DNA of 64,000 bases from Sorghum bicolor. Its lineage: Eukaryota; Streptophyta; Magnoliopsida; Poales; Poaceae. Below are positions 1 through 12,750 of the stretch, piece after piece. The notes below the pieces were generated by a model, which had not been told where the DNA came from, did not search any database, and saw nothing but the letters and a program-made list of their open reading frames with translations. Location of the stretch: contig NC_012879.2 in assembly GCF_000003195.3 (NCBI RefSeq), positions 23,611,367 to 23,675,366 of the forward strand. Reading direction: 5' to 3'. A program made the position numbers and the translations under genes. The stretch's first letter is position 1. Each line of letters begins with the position of its first letter.

Positions 1-78
1 GGATGGTAGGCAGGATGGTACGGAGGGTACATCCCAGGGTTCAGTGCACGGCGTTGGCGTGCCTGCCATTCATCATAA

Positions 79-83
79 CTAGT
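79..83. repeat. Left target-site duplication of element A (CTAGT)
   Basis: CTAGT stands immediately before the LTR start TGTTGAC and again at 24076-24080 straight after the LTR end CAACA. Five-base duplications are the usual product of gypsy integrase. Confidence 0.95.
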
Positions 84-800
84 TGTTGACACTGTTTTTG
101 GACACGTACCCAGGGATCGGTAAAGTATAGATCGGCAAGATGGGGCAACAGTGACTGGTCTGCAGAGGAGTTGCCGATGAGGGTGGTTGCCGATGAAGAG
201 ACACCTGAATGTGACTAAGTCCAGAAGTGGTGACGCGTTCATGTCGATGGTCAGCGTTAGTCATTGCCGATGGCTATGATGAGAAGTCCGTCGATGACTC
301 GGAATGAGAACATGAAGGTTGTCGATTGATCTATGGTGGTGTCCCGGTTTGTCACGGGAGGATAGTTTTATGTTTTCCATAGATATTTAAATTTGTTTTG
401 TATACAGATTTCGTTCAATTTGGAATTCGAGTCCTAGTCGTGTCTGATTGTAGCTCTTTGAGCAGCGTATAAATGTAGACCCTAGGGCCTTGTAATGAAA
501 AATCAATCAATCAATCAAACACAAGTTTTTACTCATATTCTAGCATCTACTTTTTCGATGACTTCGTCATATTTTCCTTTTTATTACGAGTTCTTAGGAG
601 TTCGTCGACTTAAGCTCGGCGTATTCTTGAGTTCTGCGTCAATACCTCTTGGCCGTGACATCCGAGCGCATCGCTGTTGTCGGGACCAAAGTATTCGAGT
701 TATCACCTTTGCCGGTAGTAAGGTCAAATCGGCTGGCACGCCTTAACATTTGAATCGGGTATTAGCCCTTTGTGTTTGCAGATCAGCTTTTGCATCAACA
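84..800 (+). repeat. 5' LTR of element A
   Basis: It starts TGTTGACAC and ends GCATCAACA. The 3' LTR at 23359-24075 has the same length and 20 substitutions. A TATA-like GTATAAATG lies near 468-476. About 20 bases on come TTGTAATGAAAAATC and a short (AATC)n run, a plausible poly(A) region. A related copy, inverted and solo, lies at 26395-27092. Confidence 0.95.
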
Positions 801-807
801 CATCTTT

Positions 808-825
808 TGGCACACCCAGTGGGAC
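808..825 (+). promoter_or_regulatory. Primer-binding site of element A
   Basis: TGGCACACCCAGTGGGAC begins seven bases after the LTR. It has the TGGC(A/G)C(A/G)CCCA form common in Tat-lineage elements. The matching tRNA was not determined. Confidence 0.75.
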
Positions 826-846
826 TATCTCAAGATAAAGATCAAT

Positions 847-2644
847 ATGTCGAATACCGAATTCGACTTGGAGAACGTCATCCCCGTGACGGAAGACAAT
901 CTCAGGGATGAGTAGAAGCAAGCTATTGCGAAAGCCATGGAGGATTACAAGCAATAATGTTTGAAATCCTTCAGCATAAATAGGAGTGGCGAGGTGATCC
1001 AGAAGGAAGCACTGCTGATGCCTCGACAGATTACTTTTGAAGCCAATCCTGGTAAACTTCAAGACATGGTTGATAGTCTTGTTAACCGTGCCTTGATCAA
1101 TCAAGCTGGTGTGTTGTCCAATATGGTTTTCAATGCCGTGGCTAGAACTTTCAAAGAGGGACAATTGCCACCAAATTATGTTGGTCCTTCTCATCATCAG
1201 CCGGGGTCACCAGTTGTCACAGCTCCGTCGGCTGCGAAAGCCGCTACGGGCGCAGAAACAGCTGTTCCTCCAAGTATGTTAGGAGTCACTAATGCGCAAT
1301 CCACGCCAATGCCGACCAATCCATCAACATCAGATGAGTCAATCAAGCTCACTACAGACCTATTAGCATCGGCAATGTCGGGATCTGTTCCTCCTAACTG
1401 GTGGGGTTTTGGTATGCCCCCAGAGTTCATGTTGAAGACACCTAGTACATCTCAAACGGCTGATATGAGAGGCAAGGCTCCTATGGCATCGGCACCTCCA
1501 AATATGCCGATGAATCAGAGTCTCCAGTATGCTACAACTACTACTACCAGACCTTACACTGGGAATTCACAAGCTCTAATGTTCCAAATGCCTAATCCAT
1601 TGGCAGATTCAATGCTGACGCAACAAAGGTTTATGACTCAGCCAGGGTATGTCAATTCAATGATAATGCCCAAGATGCCAATGAATGCTAATAGTGGATG
1701 GCCTGGGCAGCAAGTCTTTCCACAAATGCCCCAACAGAATCATCAGGCTACAGGGTTTCAACAAGGCCAGATCCAACCTGGGTTCCATAATCAAGGGATG
1801 GTCAACCAGCCGATGAATCTTGGACAGCAGATTGGTGGTCAAATGATTAACCCAATGTTCCATGCAGATCGTGCACCGCATAGACACGTGGAAGTGTATC
1901 AACAGGTGCCAGATCCGCAACCGCCTCATTGGCAAGATGCCGATGCTTATTGGGCTGATAAGATTGCCAAAGTAATGAGAGACCAATTTGGGATAAAACC
2001 CAAAGTCAACACTTACTCTTATCGGACACCGTATCCTCCTACATACAATTTGATTCCACTTTCAAATCGGTACAAGGTACTAGATTTCACTAAATTTTCT
2101 GGACAGGATGATACGTCAACCATGGAGCATGTCAACAGGTTTATCATCCAATGTGGGGAGGCTGATAACAGGGATGAATTGAGGGTTCGACTGTTTTCAT
2201 CATCTTTATCTAGATCGGCTTTCACCTGGTTTATTTCGTTACCTCCTAACTCAGTGATTACTTGGGCCGATCTGGAGAAGCAGTTCCACAAGTACTTCTT
2301 TTCTGGAGTCCATGAGAAGAAGATTACCGATTTGGTCAGATTGAAGCAACACAATGATGAATCAGTTGAAAGCTTTGTGCAGAGGTTGCGGGAGGTCAAG
2401 AACAAATGCTATAGTCTGATTTTGGACGATCGGCAGCTAGCCGATTTGGCTTTCCAGGGTCTGTTGCCACATATCAGGGACAAATATGCCTCTCAAGAGT
2501 TCGAAAGCCTAAGTCACTTGGTCCAGAGGATTTCCGACCAAGATATCAAACCCTTTGAACCCAAGAGAGCTTGGTACAAAAAGGTGTCATTTGTTGACGA
2601 GGCAGCAAGCTCAGATTCTGATGAAGAGCCGGTCATCGGCTTGG
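847..2644 (+). pseudogene. gag: gag of element A, N-terminal part
   Basis: The Gag structural polyprotein packages element RNA. The frame probably opens at ATG 847 but has stops at 913-915 (TAG) and 955-957 (TAA). It is then open from 958 to the element E insertion. Residues encoded at about 1000-1900 form a Pro/Met/Gln-rich region. From about 2060 to 2560 there is a typical Retrotrans_gag core, with a YKVLDFTKFSG start, an FTWFISLPP segment and an LVQRISDQD end. Element E enters at the codons for Gly-Leu; removing it together with one TSD copy makes the frame run directly on at 10955. Confidence 0.88.
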
Positions 2645-4296
2645 TGTTGGGTATTCTTAACATCATTACTAAAAGTAGACTAAGTTCTAAATCTAGCAAC
2701 AGTGCCAAAAATGCCAAACCTATCCCTCACACCACTTAAGCCAAGTTGTCATCCCCAGCATGATATAAGAGACGCGGTATTGAAATATGCAATTGCTCTT
2801 CTAAATAAATAATGAATTGGATCTGCAAGCGCACAGATTAATACCGATGTAGCATTTTAACCGGGAAGTATTCCAGGTATCGTTATTTATATTTTTACCA
2901 CTGGGAAGGGATTAGCAATCATCACTAATGATTACAGAATAGAATATGAGATTGAGCATCTATCATTGCATGTATAATTGAGAACATTATATCTAACTCT
3001 TCATACAGGGATAAGTGTCACATAAAAGATATATGAAGTAATAATAGTGACAAGGATAACTAATCTGATCTAGCCACATAATAAATATGATAAGCACCTC
3101 AATTAGATACTCTAGAAAGTCATTAGCATGGTATTAGAACGAACTACAAGAATATTCCCTAAGTTATTCTCAACTATATAGTCTAGCATATCATAGTTAG
3201 TGCAAGCATACTTAGCAATCATTGCGAGACAAGACTACGCCCATGCATAGTGATATTAGCAAGGAATATGAGAAACATAGCAATCACTCCCCTGTAATAA
3301 TGTTGCTCTGCCAGCCCAATACACGAGAGGGGGACTATATAAGAATCAATGAAGCTGTCACTATCACGAACCACCCCACGATCTGGCATATTGGGTATAA
3401 TCGCAGATAAATACGGTATAAGCACCACGCCTACACAATATCTATCATTTACCCATGGATCCGATGGATAAACGCTATACGATCCTAAGCATGTATATAG
3501 ATCCAATCTAACTAAGCCAAGTACATAACTATGATAAACTAAGAACAATATAATCTTGAATATAAGCAAGTAGAGCAAAGTCATAAGCAATATATTGAAG
3601 TAGAACAAAGTCATATTCATAATATTGAAGAACAAAGATAATTAGAAAGCAATTAGAAGCACAATTAGAGAATTACCAAGAATCCTCTTGACAGATCCGG
3701 AAACCAATCGAAGATTGACTCCTTCTAGTTCTAATCCTATGTAGCTATGCTAATCTAGATATCTAATTGATGTGGTGGCTCTAATCTTGATCAGAGGCTT
3801 CTTCTCCCTTGATGGAACAATGAATTAGGGTTGAGAGGCTCCCTCCTCCAGGGGCCAGGGGGTCTGGTTTTATAGTCCCTTCAAGTGAATATGGGTCCTT
3901 GGATCAAACCGACATAGATTGTATGGTTTAGATTCATCCTTTAGGTCGGTGGAGATCTCCCGCAAAGCAGAGTCCTGATTGGACTCAGGAGGTGGGCGGG
4001 CGCCCTGACCAACTGGGCGGCCGCCCAGGGTCTGGCCCCGTTTCGCCTCCGCTTCGGTCTCGTGGCTTCTGGAGTCTTCTAGATGTAAGATAATTGCACA
4101 GCACGTTAATATCTTTACGTAATCCTGACATGTGGGCCTTTCTTCCAAATTTCCTGATAACCCCCTGCAGAAATAGACAAACACCAAAACTCGTGGAATT
4201 CTGTCAGATAAAACCCTAAGTCTGGATCTTGATTTCATTTGGATCCTTTTCTTTATTTATTTGATAATTAAATTTGATACTTAAGGACCGTCAACA
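2645..4296 (-). repeat. 3' LTR of element E
   Basis: On the plus strand it reads TGTTGGGTATTC to CCGTCAACA. On the minus strand a TATA box (GGACTATAAAACC) lies near 3868-3882. The first 50 bases carry a second primer-site-like AACAGTGCCAAAA motif, which also occurs in the other LTR copy. Confidence 0.95.
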
Positions 4297-4310
4297 AACT
4301 CCCCCAAGCT
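4297..4310 (-). promoter_or_regulatory. Polypurine tract of element E
   Basis: Read on the minus strand, AAGCTTGGGGGAGTT directly precedes the LTR start TGTTGACGG, the expected place for plus-strand DNA priming. Confidence 0.8.
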
Positions 4311-6492
4311 TACCTCTTGCTCGTCCCTGAGCAAGGATAGACTCAGCTATGGATCATAATTTGTTGCAATATCTTTAAAAATTGACGGTACACATGCTTT
4401 TTAAATAAGAACTCATCTCTGAGTTAGAGTAAACTGTCAAGACTTAAAACTTACTTACTTTACCTCCACCATGGGACTTGTAACTGTCACTTCCGTCTTA
4501 AGTGGTTAAAAGATAGAACAGTCTAGCCAAGTGCCATGTCTCTTATTCTTGATCAGCTATAGCTCTGGGGTTTTTTTGCAGATTTTCAAATAAAACTCAG
4601 AGATTCCTTGTATGATTCTCTTAGGTCTCTCTTTTGTGGTATTTTTGGATCCTTACCAAGGCATTGATGGTATATGCCTTCTCTCAAGATATGTAGTATT
4701 TGTGGTATAAGGCATAGTGACATTGCCTTCTCTCTCACCCTACTCTAATAAGGCTTTAACATCTGGAGCTCATAGGTGGGAGATAAAATATACATACTTA
4801 CAAGACATTTATTGTATAGTCAAACCATGGATCCAAAGAAACAAGCCAATGAGTTTAATCAAGATGTGCATGTGTGGCGAATGAATGATGTATGGTGATG
4901 ATGGTGATAACAATGGTGGAAGTAATGGTGGTGGAAGTCTAATTCTACTTTGCTCTTTTGAGGGGATACATACCTTCCTTGCTTTTGAAACTTTATGAGG
5001 AGAATGAGATGCTCTATATTTTTCTTTTCTCTCAGGTGGGCATCCTGTACCCCTAATTCTACTGTCGGACACTTGTCCATTTTTACCTCTCGTCTCACTC
5101 TTTTTTTCTTTTCTTTCGAGGTTCCGAGCACTTGCTCCTTTTTATTTCCTCGTATATTTTTTTTATTTTCTTCTCTTTTTTTTAGAGCACTCATCTCTTG
5201 AGATAATATAGCAAGTGGTAGTAACAAGATAACTTGAGCATTTATTTCACAAGGGGAAATAGAAATATTTTTGGTTATTCTCTCCCGGATTAGGAGCAGA
5301 ATATTTTTGGGTGATTCTGGAGATGGAAATGGATGGATATATGTGGATGGTACTTCCGGAGTAGAAGTAGCATATATGAGTGAACGTGCAAGTGAAATCT
5401 TGATTTAACCACATGACAAGCTCCTAAGGGTCTACACAGCTTGACCACACTCAATGCTCATAAGCAGTAAATAGTAAATGTGTGGCTCAAAGTCTAGCAA
5501 GCATGTATATATGGCTGTGGTAGGAATTTAAGCTCTCATCATACAGGAACTCATCATGCAACATTTTAAAGACTTTCAAAGATAAAATTCTCCAGAATTC
5601 TAGCATCTCTAGGAACAGATAAACAGCAGCTCAACCTTCTCATATCGTATCCGTTAACAACTTAGACTTCAGATCAAGTTTTCATCCCACAAGTTTAGGT
5701 CTAGGGCAAGCTTTAAATTATAACAGTTATATCTAAACTTGAGAGAGAACTTAGAATGTGCAAATTAGGCAGAGCAACTATTCATCATATCCATGCTTAA
5801 GTTTTTGTTTAGATACAGATTAGCATAGCCACTTTATTTATTTATTAAACACACTAAGCAAAAGACATATATAAGCATAAAATCTTGTTTTGGTTTTCCC
5901 ATAGTTTATGTGTATTTTAATATTCTAAAATAATATAAGTATAAAGATAGATAGATATACTTATCGGGATAAATGGGGGTGCTCTCCCCCAAGCTGAATT
6001 TTGACGTAATTTCTCTTGATGTAGCTAGCAGGTGGCAGAGGTGTAGTTGAAAGTCAGCAGCATTCTGACAGCGATTTAGAATGTCCTCCGTCTGCTAGTC
6101 TTCTTGATTCTTAAATTCTGTGGAGCTCAAATAGACAACATAGCTTGTGGAACTGATTAAGTGTTAGCATAAATATCTAGCCTTTATCATGTTGAGACTC
6201 CTTAATAATTGTTACTCCCTGTTTTTATATTTTTATTTTATAAAGCAGAAAAAATATTTATTTTATTTTTATGCCACCACAGTGAATGTACTTATGGGTT
6301 TTATGCCACTCGTCTACTCACATGGGGCTTACAATTTTTTTTTATTTATTTATTTTCTTTTTAGGATAGCACGAACATAATTAACTAAGTAAACTATTTG
6401 AAATAATTAAAAGGGAAAGGATAACTACCAAGTTTACCTCTTGGCAGGGCGTTCGGTGTTTTTAAGTCCTCCGAACGGGACTCTCCAACTTC
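4311..6492 (-). other. Non-coding 3' internal region of element E
   Basis: AT-rich, about 2.2 kb between the last protease frame and the 3' LTR. The lysine-rich frame at 4859-5227 is low complexity and unlike any protein I know. At 5970-5985 there is a GGGGG-TGCTCT-CCCCC hairpin, next to a CCCCCAAGCT copy of the polypurine motif. Nothing else stands out. Confidence 0.6.
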
Positions 6493-9137
6493 TTAATCGT
6501 CCTGAGGTTCGTTGGGTGGCGAAGTCGGTACTTCCGGTAGCGCCTCCTCTTCATGTATAGTTATCTTCATTTTCCATACCTGACTTGGTGCTTCAATCTC
6601 CTCTGGATAATTCTGTTTAAACTCTACGTCTTCTGACCTTACAACTTCTCCTTCATAGTCTGCCCATCCGTCCTTGATGATCTGCCTCCTCTGGTTGCGG
6701 TTGCGTCTCTTTCTGATCTGCTTAGATTCTTCAATGATATAGTTAGGGTCAGTAAAATAACGGCGTACCTTCTCTGAGGGGAAGTGCATATGGACTTCTC
6801 CGGTTCCAATGTAGATAATTGCTTTAACGGTGCTGAGGAACGGTCTTCCAAGGATGATGGGTGGATCATACTCGTCTTCTCCCATGTCAACAACTTGAAA
6901 GTCTGTGTAGACAAGGTGATCGTCTATTTTGACTGGGACATCAGATACTATTCCTTGAACTTCTCGAAATGTCTGATCTGCCATCTGGAGCTAAATGTAT
7001 GTTGGTCTTAGTGGCATGGTCCCGAACAAGAGCCGATAAGTGACTGCGGCCATTATGTTGACGCCCGATCCGGTGTCGCAAATCGTCTTGTAGAAGTTAT
7101 ATCCATTTATGGAGCAGTAGATGCTTGGCATTCCTAGGTCGTCCTTCTTGGTTAAAAACGGTGACTTAAGTTGGTGATCTTGGCCTCCATGGACTACAGT
7201 GACCATCTTAGCTGACTCGGTCCACACTTGCTTGTTCCTGTTTCTCCTGTTGGTCCTCTTTCTTGATTCACGTCTGGATTGATCTTGAATTTGTGTAGTC
7301 TTGTTCTTGAAGAAAAATGTCTCCTTCTTCCCTTTGACGTAGAAACTGATCTTGGCAGCACTAGCGTAGATGATAGCTCCCGTGGTGTTCAAAAATGGCC
7401 TTCCTAGGATGATAGGTGCTCTCTCATCATTTCCGGTCTCTACCACTACGAAGTCTGCTGGGGCATACAAGGTACCAACTCGGACACAAAGGTTCCTCAC
7501 TATTCCTTTTGGAAAAGTTATCATCTGATCTGCAAACTGCAAACACATGGTTGTTTCTAATAAAGGATATGTAAAGAATTTCTCATAGAGTACCCTGGGT
7601 ATAATGTTGACGCTAGAGCCAAAGTCACAGAGTGCTTCTGGAACGTCCACCATGCCGATGGAGATCGGGATGACGGGGCGTCCTGGATCGCCTCTCTTGA
7701 CCGGCAGACGGTCAGTAGAAAATTCAGTGACGGGGTTACTCCAATTACCTGTATCAAACACGTCTACAAGATTTGCAGATTCTAATCCTTCCGGTTGTGA
7801 TGGTATACCGGGGTTAGTAGTAGGAACAGCAGCAGCTATTTGATTTAGCTGAGATTCAATCATTTTATTAAAGCTAATTTGATTCTTGATGGTAGTAGAG
7901 AAATTATCCATTCTATTATTTATATTTTCTAGCATTTTATCGTTTGATGCCAATTTCTTAGATAGGTTATCCATTAGCTTTCCTTGATTAGACACTAACT
8001 CTCTCAAAGGTGGAAAATTATTATTATTGTTGTAAGAATTGTTACCTTGATAATTACCTGAGTAGTTAGGCCTCTGTTGATTCCAACCTTGATTTTGTTG
8101 AGGACGGTTGTAGTAGTTGTTGTTGTTGTTGTTGATGTAGTTCACATCCTCAAGCATCTCAGGGCAGTGGTTGCCTGAGTGTCCAGTGTCTCCACACTCC
8201 TCACAAGTCATGTGAGAGTCGTAGATGTGCATAACTTCTTTCTTGTCTCCAGCTCTATCGTCGAGCTTCTTCATGAGCAGGTCTAGCTTTGCAGACAGCA
8301 TGTCTACCTCCTTCAGCTGATGCATACCTCCACCTCTCTTGCGTGTCTAGGTCCTCTCTTCATTCCAGCTTTGGTTGGACGCCATCTTCTCCACAAGAGC
8401 TGTGGCTTGTGGTATAGTAAGTGATAAGAATGCTCCTCCAGCTGCAGCATCCATGGTCTCTCGGGCACTGTTGCTGAGCCCATGATAGAATGTCTGCATC
8501 AGTAGCCAACTCTCCATTCCATGATGGGGACATTCTAGGATGTAGTCTTGAAAGCGCTCCCATGCTTCTGGAACAGATTCATCATTTTGTTGCTGAAAAC
8601 TTGTAATTTCCCCCGGAGAGCATTGGTCTTGCCCATGGGAAAGAACTTAGCCAGGAAGTTTGTTGAGCAGAGTGCCCACGTAATATTCTTCTCCATTGTA
8701 GCGTAGAACCACTGCTTCGCTCTTCCTAACAGTGAGAATGGGAAGAGGCGAAGTAGTATAGCGTCTTTGGAAACTCCTGCTATGGTGAATGTGTTGCAAA
8801 TCTCCAGGAAGTGTTGTAAATGAGCACTAGCGTCTTCGTGTGCCTTCCCATAGAACTGGTTGGATTGCACCATGTTGATAAGTCCAGGCTTGAGCTCAAA
8901 GTTGCCATCGATCTCTGCAGCAGGTCCAGTGCGGATGTTGTCCGTAGTGGGAGCTGAGAACTCGCGGATTGATTTGTTCGCCATGGCTTCGAACTCTGAA
9001 GACAAGTTCCGGTGATCTTCTTGATTGGATGAAGCTTCTTGCTGAAGTGTTGATGATTTCTTTAGCTTGGCTCTCATCTTCTTGAATAATGCTTCGGGAT
9101 TGTCAACAAAATTTCCTGGAAGATGTCTTCTATTCAT
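6493..9137 (-). pseudogene. gag: gag with tandem protease-like domains of element E
   Basis: A Gag polyprotein read from ATG 9137 leftward. A Retrotrans_gag core (about 8540-8900) includes INMVQSNQFYGKAHEDA and LFPFSLLGRAKQWFYA. A one-base loss in the AAATT run near 8612 shifts the frame, and a TAG at 8347-8349 stops it. Then come a CX2CX4HX4C zinc knuckle (about 8165-8206) and an Asn-rich stretch encoded by GTT/ATT-like repeats. Two retropepsin-like domains follow: one with CDFGSS at 7615-7629 and ILGRPFL, and one with CDTGSG at 7063-7080 and another ILGRPFL. A TAG at 6991-6993 splits the second. With three lesions this copy cannot give an intact product. Confidence 0.88.
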
Positions 9138-9268
9138 ACATTCCCCTGCATAAGATAAAATAGAAAAATATCAGGGTAAAACTGTATGAGAGAATAGATA
9201 AGCTCAATCATATTAGTGATGCGAATGATAACTCAAAATCTTTTATTCCATTCCTGATTAGTAATCAA

Positions 9269-9289
9269 CCTTCCCCGGCAACGGCGCCA
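9269..9289 (-). promoter_or_regulatory. Primer-binding site of element E (tRNA-Asp type)
   Basis: Read on the minus strand, TGGCGCCGTTGCCGGGGAAG lies a few bases inside the 5' LTR. This is the well-known Athila-lineage primer site matching tRNA-Asp. Confidence 0.9.
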
Positions 9290-9297
9290 AAAATGCT

Positions 9298-10949
9298 TGT
9301 TGGGTATTCTTAACATCATTACTAAAAGTAGACTAAGTTCTAAATCTAGCAACGGTGCCAAAAATGCCAAACCTATCCCTCACACCACTTAAGCCAAGTT
9401 GTCATCCCCAACATTATATAAGAGACGCGGTATTGAAATATGCAATTGCTCTTCTAAATAAATAATGAATTGGATCTGCAAGCGCACAGATTAATACCGA
9501 TGTAGCATTTTAACCGGGAAGTATTCCAGGTATCGTTATTTATATTTTTACCACTGGGAAGGGATTAGCAATCATCACTAATGATTACAGAATAGAATAT
9601 GAGATTGAGCATCTATCATTGCATGTATAATTGAGAACATTATATCTAACTCTTCATACAGGGATAAGTGTCACATAAAGGATATATGAAATAATAATAG
9701 TGACAAGGATAACTAATCTGATCTAGCCACATAATAAATATGATAAGCACCTCAATTAGATACTCTAGAAAGTCATTAGCATGGTATTAGAACGAACTAC
9801 AAGAATATTCCCTAAGTTATTCTCAACTATATAGTCTAGCATATCATAGTTAGTGCAAGCATACTTAGCAATCATTGCGAGACAAGACTACGCCCATGCA
9901 TAGTGATATTAGCAAGGAATATGAGAAACATAGCAATCACTCCCCTGTAATAATGTTGCTCTGCCAGCCCAATACACGAGAGGGGGACTATATAAGAATC
10001 AATGAAGCTGTCACTATCACGAACCACCCCACGATCTGGCATATTGGGTACAATCGCAGATAAATACGGTATAAGCACCACGCCTACACAATATCTATCA
10101 TTTACCCATGGATCCGATGGATAAACGCTATACGATCCTAAGCATGTATATAGATCCAATCTAACTAAGCCAAGTACATAACTATGATAAACTAAGAACA
10201 ATATAATCTTGAATATAAGCAAGTAGAGCAAAGTCATAAGCAATATATTGAAGTAGAACAAAATCATATTCATAATATTGAAGAACAAAGATAATTAGAA
10301 AGCAATTAGAAGCACAATTAGAGAATTACCAAGAATCCTCTTGACAGATCCGGAAACCAATCGAAGATTGACTCCTTCTAGTTCTAATCCTATGTAGCTA
10401 TGCTAATCTAGATATCTAATTGATGTGGTGGCTCTAATCTTGATCAGAGGCTTCTTCTCCCTTGATGGAACAATGAATTAGGGTTGAGAGGCTCCCTCCT
10501 CCAGGGGCCAGGGGGTCTGGTTTTATAGTCCCTTCAAGTGAATATGGGCCCTTGGATCAAACCGACATAGATTGTATGGTTTAGATTCATCCTTTAGGTC
10601 GGTGGAGATCTCCCGCAAAGCAGAGTCCTGATTGGACTCAGGAGGTGGGCGGGCGCCCTGACCAACTGGGCGGCCGCCCAGGGTCTGGCCCCGTTTCGCC
10701 TCCGCTTCGGTCTCGTGGCTTCTGGAGTCTTCTAGATGTAAGATAATTGCGCAGCACGTTAATATCTTTAAGTAATCCTGACATGTGGGCCTTTCTTCCA
10801 TATTTCCTGATAACCCCCTGCAGAAATAGACAAACACCAAAACTCATGGAATTCTGTCAGATAAAACCCTAAGTCTGGATCTTGATTTCATTTGGATCCT
10901 TTTCTTTATTTATTTGATAATTAAATTTGATACTTAAGGACCGTCAACA
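9298..10949 (-). repeat. 5' LTR of element E
   Basis: 1652 bp, differing from the LTR at 2645-4296 by 12 substitutions and no length change. A TATA box GGACTATAAAACC is read on the minus strand near 10521-10535. A GC-rich GGGCGGCCGCCC palindrome lies near 10668-10680. Confidence 0.95.
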
Positions 10950-12165
10950 CTTGGCAGAGTGGGTGAAGAACAAGAAGTCGATGTCTTGCCCTTTTGGGCA
11001 TAAAGAGCCAGAGAAGTTCGCATTTGATATCACCAAAGCCAATAGGATATTTGACTTTCTACTCTAGGAAGGTCAGATCAAATTGTCACCCAATCATGTA
11101 ATTCCATGGGCTAAAGAATTGAAGAAGATGAAATACTGCAAGTGGCATAATTCAACCTCTCACAGCACCAATGAGTGCAAAGTTTTTAGACAATAGCTGC
11201 AATCGGCTATAGAATCTGGGAGGATCAAATTTGACAGCTCCAAAACTCAGAAGCCGATGAAGATTGATCAACATCCTTTCCCAACAAATATGCTAGATGC
11301 TAAGGGAAAGGCCAAGGTTTTGACATCAGAAGCAGCTGAAAGAAGTGCATCGGTGGATCCTCAGCATCAGATCACTACTGCCGATGCAAAAGGAAAAGGC
11401 TTGATCCAGGAGGGAACTAACTCGGGAAGGCCTCCCCAATCTGGTATCGTGATAACTCATAGAGGGCCTCGGGAAACTTGGCAACAACGCGAGGATCGGT
11501 ATCGGCGCCAGCAAGAGGACTATCGTCGGGAAGAAGAAAGGCGCCGTCAAGAGTGGAATCGGCATAGAGATCACTGGAATTGTCCATTCTTTATCCATTA
11601 TTGGGAGCAGAACATCAAGTTGCCCACTGTTAGAGATTGCCCTGAGTGCAATGGTTACGATCGGTATGACAGATCTGATCGGCGCTATCCCGATCATAAT
11701 CGGCGGTTTAATGGGCCAATCAGGGGGAGAGCATCAGTTCATGATCGACTGGGGGGCAGGCTCAGTGTACATGATAGGCTTGGTGATCGTGTTGAATATT
11801 TTCCCAAGAACCAGGAAGAGCTTGAAGAGATGGCTAATGCACGAGTTCCCGATGAGTTCATATTTTGCAGGGATGCTAATACTCATCGGATGGAGTCAAG
11901 GGAACATCGTCGTCCATCGGCAAGGTAGTCACCACTTCCCCCATGGTGTCCGGAGGGGTTGACTAAGACACAGAAGAGGAGATTGCAGCACGAAAGACGA
12001 GAAGAGCTAAGTAAGGGCAAGAACTCTGGCCAGTCTAGGGATCAGCAACAACCGGATTCTAAAGGGTCGTCGGCAGATGTTAACATGGTATTTATGTTGC
12101 CGATGGAGTTCCTTGCCCCATCTAGTGATGATGAGGAGTTGGAGTTTTCCGACCACATAGCTTAG
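10950..12165 (+). pseudogene. gag: gag of element A, C-terminal part
   Basis: The gag frame resumes directly after element E. It has a stop at about 11068 (LL-stop-EGQIK), a CHHC motif in KYCKWHNSTSHSTNEC (about 11131-11180) and another stop at about 11193. A charged Arg/Asp/Tyr-rich spacer follows at about 11470-11920. It ends with stops near 11926 and 12163 before the protease. The charged spacer and zinc-knuckle-like motif are normal for the nucleocapsid end of Tat-lineage Gag. Confidence 0.8.
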
Positions 12166-12750
12166 TTGGCTCTGGATCCGATGACGGCTATCTTTGAAAA
12201 GCCCGCTGACAATGAAAGGCAGCATCTTAAAGCCCTGTTTGTCAAAGGAAGAGTTGATGCTCAGCCGATGGCCAAGATATTGATTGATGGTGGGGCTGCT
12301 ATCAACATCATGTCATATGTAGTCTATCGGAAGCTTGGAAAAGGAGATCAGGATCTGACCAAGACCGATATGATGCTAAAAGACTTTGAGGGAAATGTAT
12401 CTCCGGTTAAGGGAGCAATCTGTGTCGAGTTGACCATCGGCAGCAAAACCTTGCCGACAACTTTCTTCGTGATCAGCGGAAAAGGTGCTTATAACTTGCT
12501 GCTAGGGAGAGATTGGATTCATGCCAATTGTTGCATCCCGTCCACAATGCACCAGTGCTTGGTCCGGTGGGTAGGTGACAAGATTGAGATTGTCCCAGGG
12601 GATTCTTCTTATGTTATTGCATCGGCAGAGGCAGACACCTATGAAAGGACTAGGTGTATCTCGGGAGAAATTTGGGAGAAGGATTTCCTCAAAGTTGCCG
12701 ATTATGAAATTCCACCGATCCAAGTAGTCGATTCCGATGAGGAGTTTTAA
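12166..12750 (+). pseudogene. Aspartic protease of element A
   Basis: A retropepsin-like domain that would process the polyprotein. The active-site motif is ILIDGGAAINIM (about 12277-12312), with the DGG variant frequent in plant Tat elements. The flap-side motif NLLLGRDWIH lies about 12493-12522. The segment is open for 194 codons but is cut off from gag by a stop at 12163-12165. Confidence 0.85.

Larger units (their letters stand above)
2645..10949 (-). mobile_element. Element E: young non-autonomous Athila-like element inside gag of A
   Basis: 8305 bp, bounded by identical-length LTRs (2645-4296 and 9298-10949) and the TSD CTTGG (2640-2644 and 10950-10954). Reading right to left it has 5' LTR, primer site, gag with zinc knuckle, two protease-like domains, about 2.2 kb without a convincing frame, polypurine tract and 3' LTR. 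There is no reverse transcriptase, RNase H or integrase, so it must have moved with enzymes from another element. I count 12 differences between the 1652-bp LTRs (0.7%), making it the youngest complete gypsy element here. Confidence 0.95.

Noticed and set aside
4859..5227. Lysine/glutamate-rich frame on the minus strand in E
   Set aside because: Low-complexity translation of a T-rich run in the non-coding part; no family likeness.
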